A stretch of 64,000 nucleotides of DNA from Amphiduros pacificus. Lineage: Eukaryota; Annelida; Polychaeta; Phyllodocida; Hesionidae. Positions within the stretch are counted from its first letter, which is position 1; each line of letters begins with the position of its first letter. The stretch covers positions 3,503,059-3,567,058 of the forward strand of contig OX439012.1 in the NCBI GenBank assembly GCA_949316495.1. The letters run 5' to 3'. Below the pieces are notes generated by a model. It ran no database searches, was not told where the DNA came from, and worked only from the letters and a program-made list of their open reading frames with translations. This document shows positions 47,361 through 61,000 of the stretch, piece after piece. The position numbers and the translations under genes were made by a program.

Positions 47361-50300
47361 TTGCTAGGTTCCGTGCTTACCTATACGGCTTCCAATTCCA
47401 CACTTATTGCCGGGGACTTCAACGCCCACCATCCTACCCTCCAGTCTGCCAGTGACCAGAACTCTCGAGGCACCCATCTGGCAACCCTGCTTGGGGACAT
47501 CTCAACAGCCAGCCTGCTGAATGATGGCTCCCCTACCCACGTCGGAGGCAACCCACTGGACCTCACAATAGTGTCCGCCAACCTGGCTCCCGGTGCAACC
47601 TGGCAAGTGCACCCTTTTCTCACCAGTGACCACTATGCCACAGTGACGACACTATCAGTCCAACGGGTTCCGCCTCTGCCAAGCAGGGCTCCCCGATGGA
47701 ACCTCAAAAAAGCAGACTGGCCAGCCTTCACTGCTAACCTCGAAGACTGGGCCTCCTCCTTCAAGGCACCAACCTCTCTAGATGACCACCACGAGGCTGT
47801 CATGACTGCCATCCATGCTGCCGCCGACGAGTGCATACCAAAAACCAAACCTCCAGGCTGGCAGCATGCTGACCGATGGTATTACAGCCCCCTGGTGGCC
47901 GAACACCGCCATAGGGTCAACATGCAACGGAAGGCATACAGGCAGGCTCCCACCTCTGCCAACAGACAGCTGCTGCAACAAGTTGTCGCTACCTGCAAGG
48001 CCATCTGCCGAGATGCTAGACGGGCCAAGTGGATGGAGTGGTGCCATTCACTTAACGCCCACTCATCCCTCTCTGATCTCTGGCGACAACTCCGCGCGGC
48101 AGCTGGCAAGTCCACAAAGCCATCACCACATCACCCTCTCCCACTACAAGAGGCTGAACGACTTGCCACCATGTTTGCTGACAGAGCTGCGAGCCGCAAC
48201 CTGCCAGACTCCGTTGCTCAGACCCAGGCCATGCTATCTAGCACCAGGAAAGAGGAGCTCACACACTACATGCAAGTGCGGGCCCCCTCCGATGTCGACT
48301 TCACAATGTGCGAGATGGACCAGGCCCTCCATAAAGGCAAAGACACTGCCCCTGGGGCGGACCGCATCACGTACAGCATGATAACTCGAATCGGAGCAGC
48401 TGGACGCATGGAGATATGCAGCCTGATCAACTCATCTTACTGCCAAGGGCTACTTCCCAAGGCATGGAAGCAGGCCGACATAACTCCAATCCCAAAGCCA
48501 AAGGACCCCCTAAAGCCACGGCCCATCTCCCTCATCAGCTGCCTCAGCAAGACAGCAGAACGCATGGTCCTCAACCGGCTTCTGCATGAGATGGGCCAAC
48601 TACACCCCAACATCTTCGGGTTTACTGCAAACCCTGTCATTGAGCACCGCCAGACACTCAGCCCTGGCAGTATTCATCGTCTTAGAGAAGGCATTCAAGC
48701 TTGCCAGCCCTCAAGCCATCACTGAATGTCTCATTCGCAAAGGCATTCGTGGATGCCTGCTGGCCTGGTGCGCTGACTTTCTCAAGATATCGGCTTCCAA
48801 TGCCCAAGCCATGGCCATCCACATGAAGAAACCTACCAAGTCCCTCAACATCCAGGGCATCGAGTTGCAGTGGATCTCCCAGTACCCCTATCTTGGCATC
48901 ATGGTGGACAACAAGCTCCGCTTCACAGCTGAGGTAGAACTACTAAAGAGACGCTGCAACTCTCGCCTCAACGTCATGAGACGAATGACCTACTTGGACA
49001 CTGGGCCCAGAGCAGAAATCCTGAGGACCTATTACATCGGCGCCATTCGATCTCTCATCGATTACGCTGCACCAGCCCTCCTGATGATCCGTGGCCTGGC
49101 AGAGAGCAGAGTGGGCCCAATACAAGATACGGCCGCCAGACTTATACTTGGCGCCCCCCTATGGACCAAAACCCACTGCCTGCTCTTCGAGACTAATCTG
49201 ACAGCCGTAGAAGTCCGTCTTGAGCAGACAGTGGGTACCATCACTGCAAAGTGCCTCCTGCAGCCCCGGGCCACTACACTACAACAACTCCTCTCAGCTG
49301 CCTTTCAGGACCCCAGAACAAGCCACACCACCAACCGGCGGATGTGGCCATTTCTAGCCAAGGACGTGATCGAGAGATTCCATCCAAACCTCCTGACCAC
49401 CCCTGACCACCCTGCCACAGGATACAGTGAGCCACCCCCCTGGGAAGACCATCCAGCCTTCATCTGCTACACACCACTGCCTGCCAGGAAAGTTGAATGC
49501 ACCAAGGAAGATCTCCTAAATGCAGCTTGACTTTCCATGTCAATCTGGATCCCAGCCGGTGCCAGGGCATACTACACTGACGGCAGCGTCCATCCTCCAA
49601 GGCAGGAGAAGGGTTTGCCTATGGAGATGAACAGTTCTCATACAGAGTCACAGACGGTGCCTCTACCTTGCAGACAGAGTTGGTCGGGCTCTTTTACGCT
49701 CTGCTCCATGCAGCCTCATCGCCCGTCTGCGGCCCCGTCGCCATCCATACATACTCTAAATCATCTCTAAAAGCCCTGCAACACTTCAGGCCAGCTCAAA
49801 ATATCAGACTCCTGACATCAGTACTTAGCCTGCTGCAACAGCTTCGTTCCCGGGGCTCCCCAGTAACTCTACTCTGGATCCCAAGCCACATCGGCATCAC
49901 GGGAATGACCTAGCAGATGAAGCTGCCAACCACGGGGCCGCACTTAGCACCATCACAGCAGATATCAATCCTTCCCTGGACCAGCTCAAGAGCGCCTTCA
50001 GACAAGTATCCAGTGAGAGGCAACATACCAGATTGACCCGGAATCTTCTAGGATCACCATCCATCACCTGGTATGCGGCTGCAACGAACTACAGCCCCAT
50101 CATTCTGCCATCCACGGCCACTCGAGCCCTCGAGGTGCACATCTTCCGGCTACGCCTGGGCTACCCATGCACTAAGACCGAAGTGTACCACCTCGGGGAC
50201 CAAGAGTGCCTACATTGCAGCAGACCCTCGGCCAGGCCTCTCCTGCACTATCTACTAGAGTGTTACCATACCAGACCTCTTCGCGAACACCTCACCAGGC

Positions 50301-50727
50301 AAAGCTACGACGTGGAAAGCGAGGATACAGACCTACTTCCCACTGCTGCTGCCGTAGCCTTCCATGCTACAACCACTGCAGAGCTACACAGCCTAATCCT
50401 GCAATGGCCCCCTCCCCGGTAGAAGCAGCCTACCCCACAACCAGGCAGATTCAGCTCCCCTGACACCTGCCTGATGACGACTGGTCACAGACAAGAGAAA
50501 CCGACCCAGCCTGGTGCTTTTTAGCACCATATAAAGCGCCTTCTCCAGACCAAGAAGATTCTTCTCCCGCAGCACCTTCCAGCAGACCCATGTAGGACCT
50601 GGAGCAGCCAACTCGTCAAACCGAGACTGCCTTCGGCAGCCACATGAGGGCCGTCCCTTGATGACTAAGGCCCTCGTGGGATGCAGATATTCACCCTGCC
50701 AAGCCTACGAACCTAATTCATTCATTC
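47361..50727 (+). mobile_element. LINE remnant with endonuclease, RT, RNase H and zinc knuckle (I/Nimb/Jockey-like)
   Basis: The 5'-truncated element starts within the endonuclease domain (LIAGDFNAHH, then LTSDHYATVTTL). RT fingers follow (APGADRITYSMI, KQADITPIPKPKDPLKPRPI, SKTAERMVLNRLL). A second frame continues with AVFIVLEKAFKLASP, where FIDLEKAFD is expected, so the catalytic Asp is Val. Its segment then jumps from LLAWCADFLKI to SASNAQAMAIHMKKP, lacking the whole region that should hold the YADD box. RNase H remains are YYTDGS (49570-49590) and WIPSHIGITG with ADEAANHGA beyond 49870. A C-x2-C...H...C knuckle (CLHCSRPSARPLLHYLLEC) follows at about 50206-50262. The 3' end is an (ATTC)-type tail near 50715-50727. 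At least three frame breaks; not functional. GC-richer than its surroundings. Confidence 0.9.
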
Positions 50728-50739
50728 AGGTTCCATGCC

Positions 50740-52520
50740 CCGCCTCACAGTAGCCAGCGAGTAGAGTAGAGTATAGATCCCCCGTCCACGTTCCCCAACA
50801 ACGGATACTCACAAACCATGGGTAACAATGCTTTGTCTAATATTTGACCACGTAGTGGCAAAACTAGAAGGTAAATTTATTTACCAAAGAATCCTTCATG
50901 ACTTTCTTTGGCTAATGACACCTTATATTTTATTGAAAATAGAAAAGTCAATTAACAGAAATATCTATTCCTCAGCCTTTTTGTTGAATTATCTAGTCTT
51001 AATCAACGCTTTCTTAGAGTCTTCCAATTAATTAGGAATGAGTAAAAATGACTTACAACAATAGATATTCGAAATTATATCTGACAACTTTCAACAATGA
51101 TGTCTACTACTGATGTCAGTAATACTTATGTTGTGGACATGTTTATAAAAAAAAAGCTCTAATATGCCGATGAAATGATCTAAACTTTATAAATGCGCTC
51201 ACGGTGGTTGGACGCATTCTCAAAAAGGTCTCGATTAATTTCCGATTACTTGATATAAACTCGGTTCTCAGACGATCCATCTGCATTAATCGCTTCGTAA
51301 GATCGTCATGATCGCGCACATCTCAGAAATCCTGTGTTAAGTTGCGTTTTCAACACCAGAAACTTGTCATACATTATTTTACACATTACTGTATAGCATT
51401 TGAATCCGCCATTGCTCAAATCGTAACACAAACCTGTGCATAAGGCGTTGGATTTTTGGTTAATACAGGATTCTCTGAGGATTTTTTGGCACATAATTTG
51501 TGACGAACACTATTTACTACAAATACAAATTGTTTTCTTGGGCCAAGAAGATTTGTTTTCATTTTTCAAAATACCTGTGCCAACAACTATAAACAACTCA
51601 GGTGAGAACAATTCTTGACACCTGCACACATTTCATAGCGGCAAAATCACACTCTCATTGTGGCTTTATCCTTTGAACAGTGAACAGCGAAAGAAAATTA
51701 TCAGCGCACCAGCGTATCTACGACTCTCTTCTTGAAAATAATTATCATACGACCAAATCATCCGAAGTACCCGGTAAGAGTTATATATATACTAAATTAA
51801 AATATATATTCTTCTGAGGTGTATTATAGCGAAATTGCCGGACCACGCACAAAATCAAAAATGTACGGGTTGCCGAGTACTTTGCGCTCGCTAGTACTTT
51901 GCGCTCAGGGCCTTGCACATCCTGTCGGTGAAGTTTTGTATCCACGATTAAAAGTCTTTGATTTGTTTACAAATCCGGGCATCCATTGTTGCAAGACAAT
52001 CCCAAGATCCATAGCGCGTCCAAGAACAAGGGATCATTATTTTTTTTCTCAAAAAGTTATATTGACTCTTTCATTGATTAAATCTGTGCAAATAATACGA
52101 AGAATGTACGTATATTTCAAGTACTGTATACAGACAAATTTTTCCGACCTTTTTATTTTCGCGTTAATTCGCGCGAGGACGTCATTCGCAAACTTAAATG
52201 GACGCGAGATTGGAGAGGGGACTCTCTCGCTTTATACCTCAGTGATGCGCGTATTTATGCGATTTCGAATGAATACGCGCATGCCGATTATTTGTAAAAT
52301 ATTGATTAGTTTGCGTCGGCCATCTTTAGACTGGTCCCCCATCGGGTGTCAAGAACATCGTGTTTATACACAGATGGCGGCAACCAGTCTATGGCTGTAC
52401 GCGCCATTTTCGGGTCACGTGACGGGGTCAAATGAGGTGCGCTTTGTTTACAAATGTTTGTAACGATAAATATCTTGTTTCATGTTTCATTTTTTAAAAA
52501 TACAGTAGTTGTCTGAGGTA
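50740..52520. other. Non-coding, repeat-like stretch
   Basis: A 214-codon ORF (51819-52463) is open here but has no recognisable domain, and its DNA looks like interspersed repeat (CpG-rich GCGCGA patches, AGTACTTTGCGCTC twice near 51880). I do not call a gene. Confidence 0.4.
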
Positions 52521-52522
52521 TA

Positions 52523-52681
52523 AAAACAAAACATACACTCGTCGGTCAGCTGTGACCGCGGATTCAGTTCGTTGGTGATGGCGGACGGATACCCTTCGCC
52601 TTCGGCTCAGGGTATCCGTCCGCAATCACCAACTCACTGAATCCGCTCACCCAGCTTCCCGACTCGGTATGTTTTGTTATA
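52523..52681. repeat. Long inverted repeat (hairpin), ~73-bp arms, 13-nt loop
   Basis: The left arm runs from about AAACAAAACATACACTCGTC to GGCGGACGGATACCCT (52523-52595); the right arm (52609-52681) is its near-complete reverse complement. GGACGGATACCCT and GTTGGTGAT pair perfectly. Could be a foldback element or the joined ends of a MITE. Confidence 0.85.
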
Positions 52682-52756
52682 TTGTTTTGACTTTGGTCTC
52701 ACTGATTCCAATTATCAGCATTCACGGTTTTGCGTTTCGTCATTGTCTCCACTGCT

Positions 52757-52924
52757 TTGAGTCGTGTCTTCCCTTTTTGACAGAAATGCTTTCACACGTG
52801 GATCGATTTTAATTGCATTTTAAATGATAAATAAAGAAATTTACCCAATATTAACACAAAATACGTTTTGCAGGTCGATCCATGTGTGAAGGCATTTCTG
52901 TCAAAAAGGGAAGACACAACTCAA
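52757..52924. repeat. Inverted repeat, 50-bp arms, 68-bp spacer
   Basis: Left arm 52757-52806 and right arm 52875-52924 pair with three mismatches (CTTCCCTTTTTGACAGAAAT pairs exactly). A second inverted pair (TACGTTTTGCAGGTCGA at 52862-52878 and TCGACCTGCAAAGCGTA at 53059-53075) interlocks with it, suggesting one MITE inside or beside another. Confidence 0.85.
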
Positions 52925-53079
52925 CGCAACACGTGGTCGCAATTTTGAATGGCGGAAGTGACGGGAAGAGCCTCTTGCTTTTAGCGCGAAAATGATTGTT
53001 ATTAACTCGCATTGAAATATTAATATATTGCGCAATAATGGATGGTTTTGTTTTGTTCTCGACCTGCAAAGCGTAATTT

Positions 53080-53730
53080 GTGATAATATTATGTACTAGA
53101 AATCCAAAATTCGTGAAAATAAAACGGCGCGAACCTGTCGAAAACGACGATGGCGCGAAAATAACTAGGCGCGAATTTTTCTCTGTATAGTATTACAGGC
53201 GGAATTTTTTTTTCTGAAACTTGCCATGTAACTTCCTAAATACATCATTGTAATTTGATAACAATTTAAAACTGTCTACATACTTTTAATTCGGCAGGAT
53301 TCAGACGCAAAAAGACGAGCACAAAGTGCTCCACCTGCTTAAGTTTGTGACCTCAAAAAGGCCTAACAAATGACTGATGCTCCCTCTTCATCAGCGGGGC
53401 ATGGCAGACACTTGATAAGGCCGACTTCTGCAGCTCGAACCCAAGATGAAATGATTAAAAATGTGAATGTTTATTTAGCTTTGTTGTTGATATATTGTCC
53501 ATTAGGTTATTATCTTGAGCGCAAAGTGCTTGGCAGCCCGTATCATATTTCAAATATCATATATCAAAACTTTGGAGAACATATAGTGCTAGGCATTTAA
53601 CATTTAAACTTCCACCTTGTCAAGAAATGTAGAAAAAAACAAAACATTTACCAGCCACAATATTGTGCAAATGCACCAGTGTTAGGCAGCCAGGTTTATC
53701 CATTAAAGTTTGTTACCATGAACATATGTT
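53080..53730. other. Non-coding stretch with GCGCGAA motifs
   Basis: CpG-rich strings (GGCGCGAACC, GGCGCGAAAATAA, GGCGCGAATTTTT) recur between 53120 and 53185; the rest is AT-rich. A 76-codon ORF (53370-53600) shows no domain. Confidence 0.4.
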
Positions 53731-54030
53731 TACCAGGCAGTTAAATGAAAGATTTTACCAGGCAGTTAGATGAAAGATTTTACCAAGCAGTTAAACGAAT
53801 GATTTTACCAGGCAGTTAAATGAATGATTTTACCAGGCAGTTAAATGAAAGATTTTACCAGGCAGTTAAATGAAAGATTTTACCAGGCAGTTAAATGAAA
53901 GATTTTACCACGCAGTTAAATGAATGATTTTACCAGGCAGTTAAATGAAAGATTTTACCAGGCAGTTAGATGAAAGATTTTACCAAGCAGTTAAATGAAT
54001 GATTTTACCAAGCAGTTAAATGAAAGATTT
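53731..54030. repeat. Minisatellite, 25-bp unit, ~12 copies
   Basis: Unit TTACCAGGCAGTTAAATGAA followed by AGATT, with few variants (GTTAGATG, CCAAGCAG, GAATGATT). Confidence 0.95.
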
Positions 54031-54257
54031 AAACTGCCAGCTGGCAAGATTAATATCTCTTATGAACCTTTTTTATGCTGTGAGGGTCCATTCCTTGAGG
54101 TAGGGGGCTGAAGCTCAGTCAAATTAAAACTGAGTAATTCCAAGTTTCGCCATTATGTTTGACTCTGGTGAAACCTGGGATAAAGTGCCAGATCATCAAT
54201 AATCATCGTATTGCTTTTTTGTCTTCATTTTCATTAAAACTGAGTAAATCCAGGTTT

Positions 54258-54375
54258 CACTGTCATGGTTGACCCTGGTGTAAGCTGGAATGACCCTGGT
54301 GTAAGCTGGAATGACCCTGGTGTAACCTGGAATGACCCTGGTGTAACCTTGAATGACCCTGGTGTAACCTGGAAT
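54258..54375. repeat. Short tandem repeat, 21-bp unit, ~5 copies
   Basis: Unit GACCCTGGTGTAACCTGGAA with variants (TAAGCTGG, CCTTGAAT). A diverged partial relative, GACTCTGGTGAAACCTGGGA, lies about 100 bp upstream. Confidence 0.9.
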
Positions 54376-55098
54376 TCATCAAGGTCATAGGTTTGGATAC
54401 AACAACAAGTTGAATAGCGGGCGTTGTAATGGGAGCAATTTCACACGTTTTATTGTGAGGGTCAAGCCAATTGTAAAAAAATGGAAGATAAACCGTGAAA
54501 ACTTAAAACCAAGATGGCTGAGAGAAGATTTTAGTCTTTCTTAAGAGCCTAAAACGAAACGTGATAGTAACAGTTTAAAAAATGTGATTGTATCTGATGG
54601 AAAGTAACTCTTTTCACATATGTAACTTAAGAAACGTGGTAAATATCTCTTCTTCAGTATTGTCTTTATTTTGGATTACAAAAACTGACTTGTGTTAATT
54701 CTGTAAGAGATTTTAGAGATTGAATATCACACAAACTTTACAAACATCTTTGCCATGAGATTATTTGCACATATAAGTATACATGTATCATTCTCTGCTG
54801 ATCTCCTCAACATATCCTTCAACACAAACTCACCAAAGCCCATGTATACAGGATCGTCTCCCAAACTAGAGCAGAGTATTACAATGCATTTATCTTTCAC
54901 ATCCATATGGATAAAATCAAATGTCAGATGACACATGAAGACCTCATAAATATTATACCAGAATTAAACATGATCACTGCTTTCTTCATAAATAGGTGTG
55001 AATGTTTGTAATCTAGCTTCAATTCGAGTCAGGACATTGCATTAACAGGCTACAATATAACTTTCAAGTTTACAATATGGAGTATTGCCTGTAGCAGG
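54376..55098. other. Probable promoter/5' region of the large receptor gene
   Basis: No coding similarity. A CAG lies directly before GATGG (55094-55102), so a 5' intron is possible; no firm core promoter element is called. Confidence 0.35.
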
Positions 55099-58000
55099 AT
55101 GGTATGGGTCTGGGGCCTGCTGCTTCTCTGTACGTGGCATGAGGGATCCTGCAGGTCAGCAATGGAGGCCTATCTTGCTGCAGTAAACCTTGATATGACT
55201 AAAACCTGGCATGTTGTATCTCTCCACTATGCTAAGCATTGCTTACTGAATATCCAACTTCACCACATTTGGTATAATGCATTAAAAATGTATCAATACT
55301 TACCGATTTGTATACAGATGACCAGTAAGCTTAAGACAATACAACCAAAACATATGGGTCTACAAGTTTGGCAAAGAGATGGACAACAGCTTTCAGAAGA
55401 ACCGCATTGGCTGATGGGCAAAATTGACTTGAGTTCAGCCATGAAAGATTATAATCAAGGTATAATTAAAAATTTACATGTTCATTGGCATATCCGGGTC
55501 CCGCTTTATTTCAATATAAACATAACATTCGAGGAAGTCCATTTGCCAACAAGACACATTCGCCAATGTAGCTGTAACTATGTTGAACTCAAGCGTATAA
55601 AAGAGGTGAACAAATTATTCTGTGGAAATCCGCCATCATTTTCATTTTTTTCACGAAGAAGTGTACTTGACATTCATTATGGATATTGTATGTCAAGTCT
55701 TTATCCTTTCTCAAAAGTCTCTTTTAAAGCTACTTTTCAGGTAATTGATGAAGTGATAGCAGTTTCTTATAAGAATGGTATGACAGTAAATTATATGAGA
55801 ATGTTAAGTTCACCATTTAGGAAATACATGGCACTTGGCGGCTATCATATTGACGAATGGACAATAAGGCTAATGTATGGTTATAATATATTGATGTCTC
55901 TAAGCAGAGAACTTCTGCCTACTAATGTAAGTATTATCATTTTTGATGGGCCCGGGGATGGATCTAATATTCTCTATCAATCAATCAAGGACAGAGGTAA
56001 TAAATCAGTCAAAATATCCAGTTCTATCTTCACTGTGAGTGTCATGATATTGTATGAACATACCGCCTTTAGTGGAATGGATATTTCCGATATCGGCCAC
56101 AGTTTCTTCAAGAATAAGAAAAAGAGAGTCTTTCTGCAGTATGGTGCACAGGAAGTTGAGCCACATTTTCTTACTCTCGGTGTGTCTGGGAATAATCATC
56201 GCTTAAACTTTCCAATTGTTAACTGTGGAGTTCACTGCATATATAAAGTGTATGCTCCACGTGATCACACGATAAGGCTTACTTTTCCCAATGTCCACTT
56301 CTCAGGCCCTTATGGTGTAGATTGCAATTATGGTGGACTAATTATCTATGATGAAGTTAATGCTACAAGGCGATATCTTCTGGGTGTATGTGGCCAGGTG
56401 TATATGTCCTACATCGTACATGACTTGCCTGAAACTTTGTCTCTGGTTAGCTCAGGCAGAATAGTATTGTTAGAATTTGCTACACCTCATCCCTATGTTA
56501 ATATGAGTATTTCTGTGGATATGAGTCTCTCTAAATGTCAAGGTATTTATCCCAGTGACCTCCTCAGCCTTGACACACGTGGTTACTTGCAGAGTAGGCC
56601 TTTATATATAGGCAGGCATGAGTGTGTACAGATTCACTCCAGTACATCTATCTTCCATCACATGAGACTGCTAAAAATGACAGTTACTGACAGCAAACAG
56701 AGAGGCAAATGTCTACTAGGAACCAAATGTACCAAACGCAACCTCTTCATAGAAATATTGTGCAAAGGGTCAGACTGTAAATCTAAAAATATTGCTTTAT
56801 ATATTGCAGAATTACATACTTTATTTCATCAATTAATACCCGGGAAATATGGAAAAACAGTTTGTAGGAAAACACAAGGTATTTGTAAGAAAGTCAGAAT
56901 TTCCACGCAAGGTTGGATGTATTATGATCACATTGGACATAATGAAGTTGTAGACTTAGAGATGTTTTTCCCTTCAAAATATATAGAGTCCAATATAAAT
57001 ATTGTACAACTGAGTCAAAGGCCTTGTGTCATTCCTTGCCATCAGTTTTACAAAACCGAAGACAAGGAAGAGCGTTGTGACGTGTGTAAACATATGTATA
57101 TACAAGATACTAAAGCATCCATAACCTTACACAATATCCAACCAAACACATGTATTCGATTTATTCCAAAATTGGGGAAAATAGCGTACGATATCAGCCA
57201 CCAGCTGCTGGGATCCACGGGGGAAATCAACTGGTATTGGAAGAACATTACTGGTATTTTTGAATTACATCAACGTAAACTGTCGGTTATTTCATTCGTG
57301 ATAAGAGAAGTGGTTCATCCCGATTTTCTTCTTCTGATAACGTTTTGTCGCCAACAAAATGAACACACACAAGTTGCCATTAACCAGACTTTACCCAGAC
57401 ACACATTATGTAGCTCTCCAAAGTGTCACGTGCCTTCTATGCTTTTTAATTGGGATTATGGGATGCATAGATATTCTATTCATTATTCACACCAGCCTAC
57501 TGCCTGGTTAGATGCTGACCACTTGTGCAAATCCGGGGGCGGGCAGCTTGCAAGCTTCCATGGTGTCCACCAGCAGGAGGATCTCCATAATATTTTGATG
57601 AGGTTTATGTATGTGGAAGGTCAAAGCAATATTGATAAGGTTGACCAACATCTATATTATATTGGACTGTACAGTAAGGTAATGTACATTAATCTTTCTA
57701 GTTGCGAAATATTTTGTGTCACACAAGGCTTTTTGTGCACTTATTTAAGATTACTTAAGAAAAAATATTTACAATTGATGTGTTATTTTATTAAACTGTA
57801 TTTCATCATAATCTTGTGGTCTTTGTATATAACTATATCCTTTTTGTATACCGTGCTTCGTATTATCATGATTTGTATAAATGAAACTGCGGTGTATGTC
57901 ACAGTGTTAATAGAAACAAAATGTTCCCCAGTTAATATTTAAAAGAGTAGAGCATTACGTCCAAGTGGTAGGCCAATGGCTGGCGCGATTAAACCCAAAC

Positions 58001-61000
58001 TGTGTATGAACCCATTGAATTATCTTTATGTTAAACACGTGCTTATTCTTACTGACATCCAATAATCTAAAGAACAGAATTCGCAAATAAAACCTGATTG
58101 TCATTCCAGAACAGTACACTGACGTGGACAGATAATTCTACTGCAAATTATTTCCTCTGGAACAAAGGCTTATCCCATAATCCTCCGTCTCATGCTGAAG
58201 AGTACTCCTTCTTTTCACATGAAGTTATCAAGTATGAAATGCTCTCCGCTAGGGGGCAGCACGTTCATCCTCAGGTATCTGGTGGTCAGTTGTGCACAGT
58301 GATGGTGACCATAGACCCTCTTGGACCACACTGGGCACAGGTCCCTTGTGAAGCCAACAATGTCGCAAAACATTACATCTGCCAAGCTAGATTGGTTAAA
58401 ATGAGGCATTGGGTGAAAACCAGTGCATCTCTAAGGACATGTGAGGTTGGATATGTTTTGGCTAACAACACATGCTATAAACTTATTTCTTCTGAATCTG
58501 AATCATACGATAAGGATGTGTGTCGTCAAAATTCACCTCTGCCTTCGTATGAAGTAACCATTAAGAAATGGCCATTTGTAAATTTTGCACGAGCACTAGC
58601 AAATTATAAAATTAATACATTAAAGCTTTCAAGAAACAATTCTACAAAATGTATCAAAACCAAGCCAATGTCGTCAGTGTGTGATCCCCATAGTTGGATT
58701 GTCAATATCGAGACGTGCACAAACAGGGAAAAACATCTAACAAATATATATGAGATCTGTGAAATATCCTCACAGGTGTTAAGTGGGTGTAACCAATGGC
58801 AATACCAGTGTTTTGATGGAAGCTGCATTCTACAAACCAAACTTTGTGATGGAGTTTATCATTGTTTCCATGGTGACGACGAAGAGGGATGCTGGTGTAT
58901 GATGTCCACTAACACATCCAGAATCTATGACGTGGGGTTCTGCTTGTACCACTGTCATCCACACAACTGCCATTGTGCACCGATGTATTTCCAGTGTCTT
59001 GGGGGAGGCTGTGTCCAGTATTCTAAGGTATGTGACGGCCATAATGACTGTGGAGACATGTCTGATGAGCTGATATGCAGATCTGATATAGTTACAGATA
59101 CCATATCATTTATTAATATCACATATGTTAAATGTGACACTAATAGTTCAGTCCCCAGTCAGTTTATGAATGATCTTATTTCTGACTGTCCTGGCGATTC
59201 ATTCAAAGATGAAGAAGAGTACAAAACTTTAATAGCTTCGACAAAAAGATATAACAAATGTCCCCAAGGATTTCTACCGTGTGAGTTTGGGCATTCCAAG
59301 TGTTTCATGATAGCTGATCTGTGTAATTACGATATAGATGAATTTGGACATATAAGACATTGCCGCAATGCCGCCCATCTGAGTTTTTGCAGAGATATTA
59401 CATGTACCAATAGGTTTAAATGTCCGGAATCCTACTGCATACCTTATAGGAAGGTGTGTGATGGGGTGTGGGACTGCTCCTATGGCGAGGACGAGGACTT
59501 CTGTAGTACACACAGATGTCAGGCAATGTTAACATGTCCGCTATCTGCTTCCGGTGGTCCTAAATTATCTACTTCCGGTCCTCAGGTATTTACTTCCGGT
59601 ATTCCTAAAGTATCTACTTCCGGTGGTCCTCAAGTACCCGCTTCCGGTCCTCAGGTATCTACTTCCGGTCCTCATGTATGTATTCACCCGTCTGAGCAGT
59701 GTGATGGCACGCCCCACTGTTTCCATGGGGAGGATGAGATGTTTTGCGAAGCGGCTCAGTGTCCAGTTTATTGCCAGTGTCTCGGGTATTCCATAATATG
59801 TGGATTCCAAAATTGGACAGACTTGCCAAGTGGAATTTTGAAGGAAGTCCGATATTTATCCTTACCAGGAAATCAGATCAAACCGTTTAATCTTAGTGAA
59901 CTGATTAAGCTCACATTTCTGGACTTATCTCACAATAAACTTCACGATATCTGTACCTTCTTTTCATACAGGATAGATGCCACTTTTAATTTCCGACAGT
60001 TATACCATTTGGTTCTGAATTATAATCTCATAACTAGTATTAGAAAGGGTTGCTTCAATGGTGCAAGATACTTACAAATACTAGAATTGAAAGGAAACTC
60101 AATCAATTATCTAAATTATGATTATAATCTACATAATCTCTTAAGTCTGAATTTAGCAAATAATGACATTTCCTTAATGACAACAGCATTTCTCAGTTCA
60201 ATGAAAAATTTAAATTATATTGATATCCGGGGTAATTCTCTATCTGACATTCACATATCCCTGGTTTTTATATTTAAAAACATTAATGTTACAAAAACAA
60301 ATGACCCCCGATTTTGCTGTATTTTACATGACCTGGATATATGTAAAAATCTTATTGATGATATTTCGTTATCATCTTGCACTGACCTGCTGCCCAGTCC
60401 AGTCTACAGAATTCTTCTGTTGACTTCTATACTTTCTATAGTTTTGAATACCTTATCATTACTGCACCATTCAAACAACAGAACAAGAAACCAGTCAAAG
60501 GGTATAGAAGATTTATTTCTACTCAACCTCTCCTTGTCAGATCTCTTGTGTGGAACTTATGTCTCAATTATCGTATGTGCTGATCTCTACTACAGAGGTC
60601 AGTTCGCGTTACACACCAGCGCGTGGCTCAGTGGCGCCCCCTGCTTTGTGGCATCAGTCTTCGCTGCGGTTTCCTATATCACATCAGCTGTGTGGTTAGT
60701 TGGCATTACTCTGTTCAGATTTATGACAATCACTACTCATGGAACTTACAATTTACAAATTAAAACATCATTCATGTGGATTTCTGTGATGACAATATGG
60801 GCAACCGTTGCGTTAATCTCATTTGCCCCTTTGTTATATGACCTAGTAAATAAATCTTCTGTCGCTGGAAGGAGTGTGCAGTGCCTACCAATGGTGCCCC
60901 TCAAGATGTCGTCTCTTGCTGTCAAAGTATTCGCAATTGTCGCAAATTCACTTGTTCTAATTTGTTTATTCATCATCATATTTTGTTATGCAGGGATTCT

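Noticed and set aside
51819-52463. 214-codon plus-strand ORF
   Set aside because: No domain, no splice partners, and embedded in repeat-like CpG-rich DNA; most likely chance.
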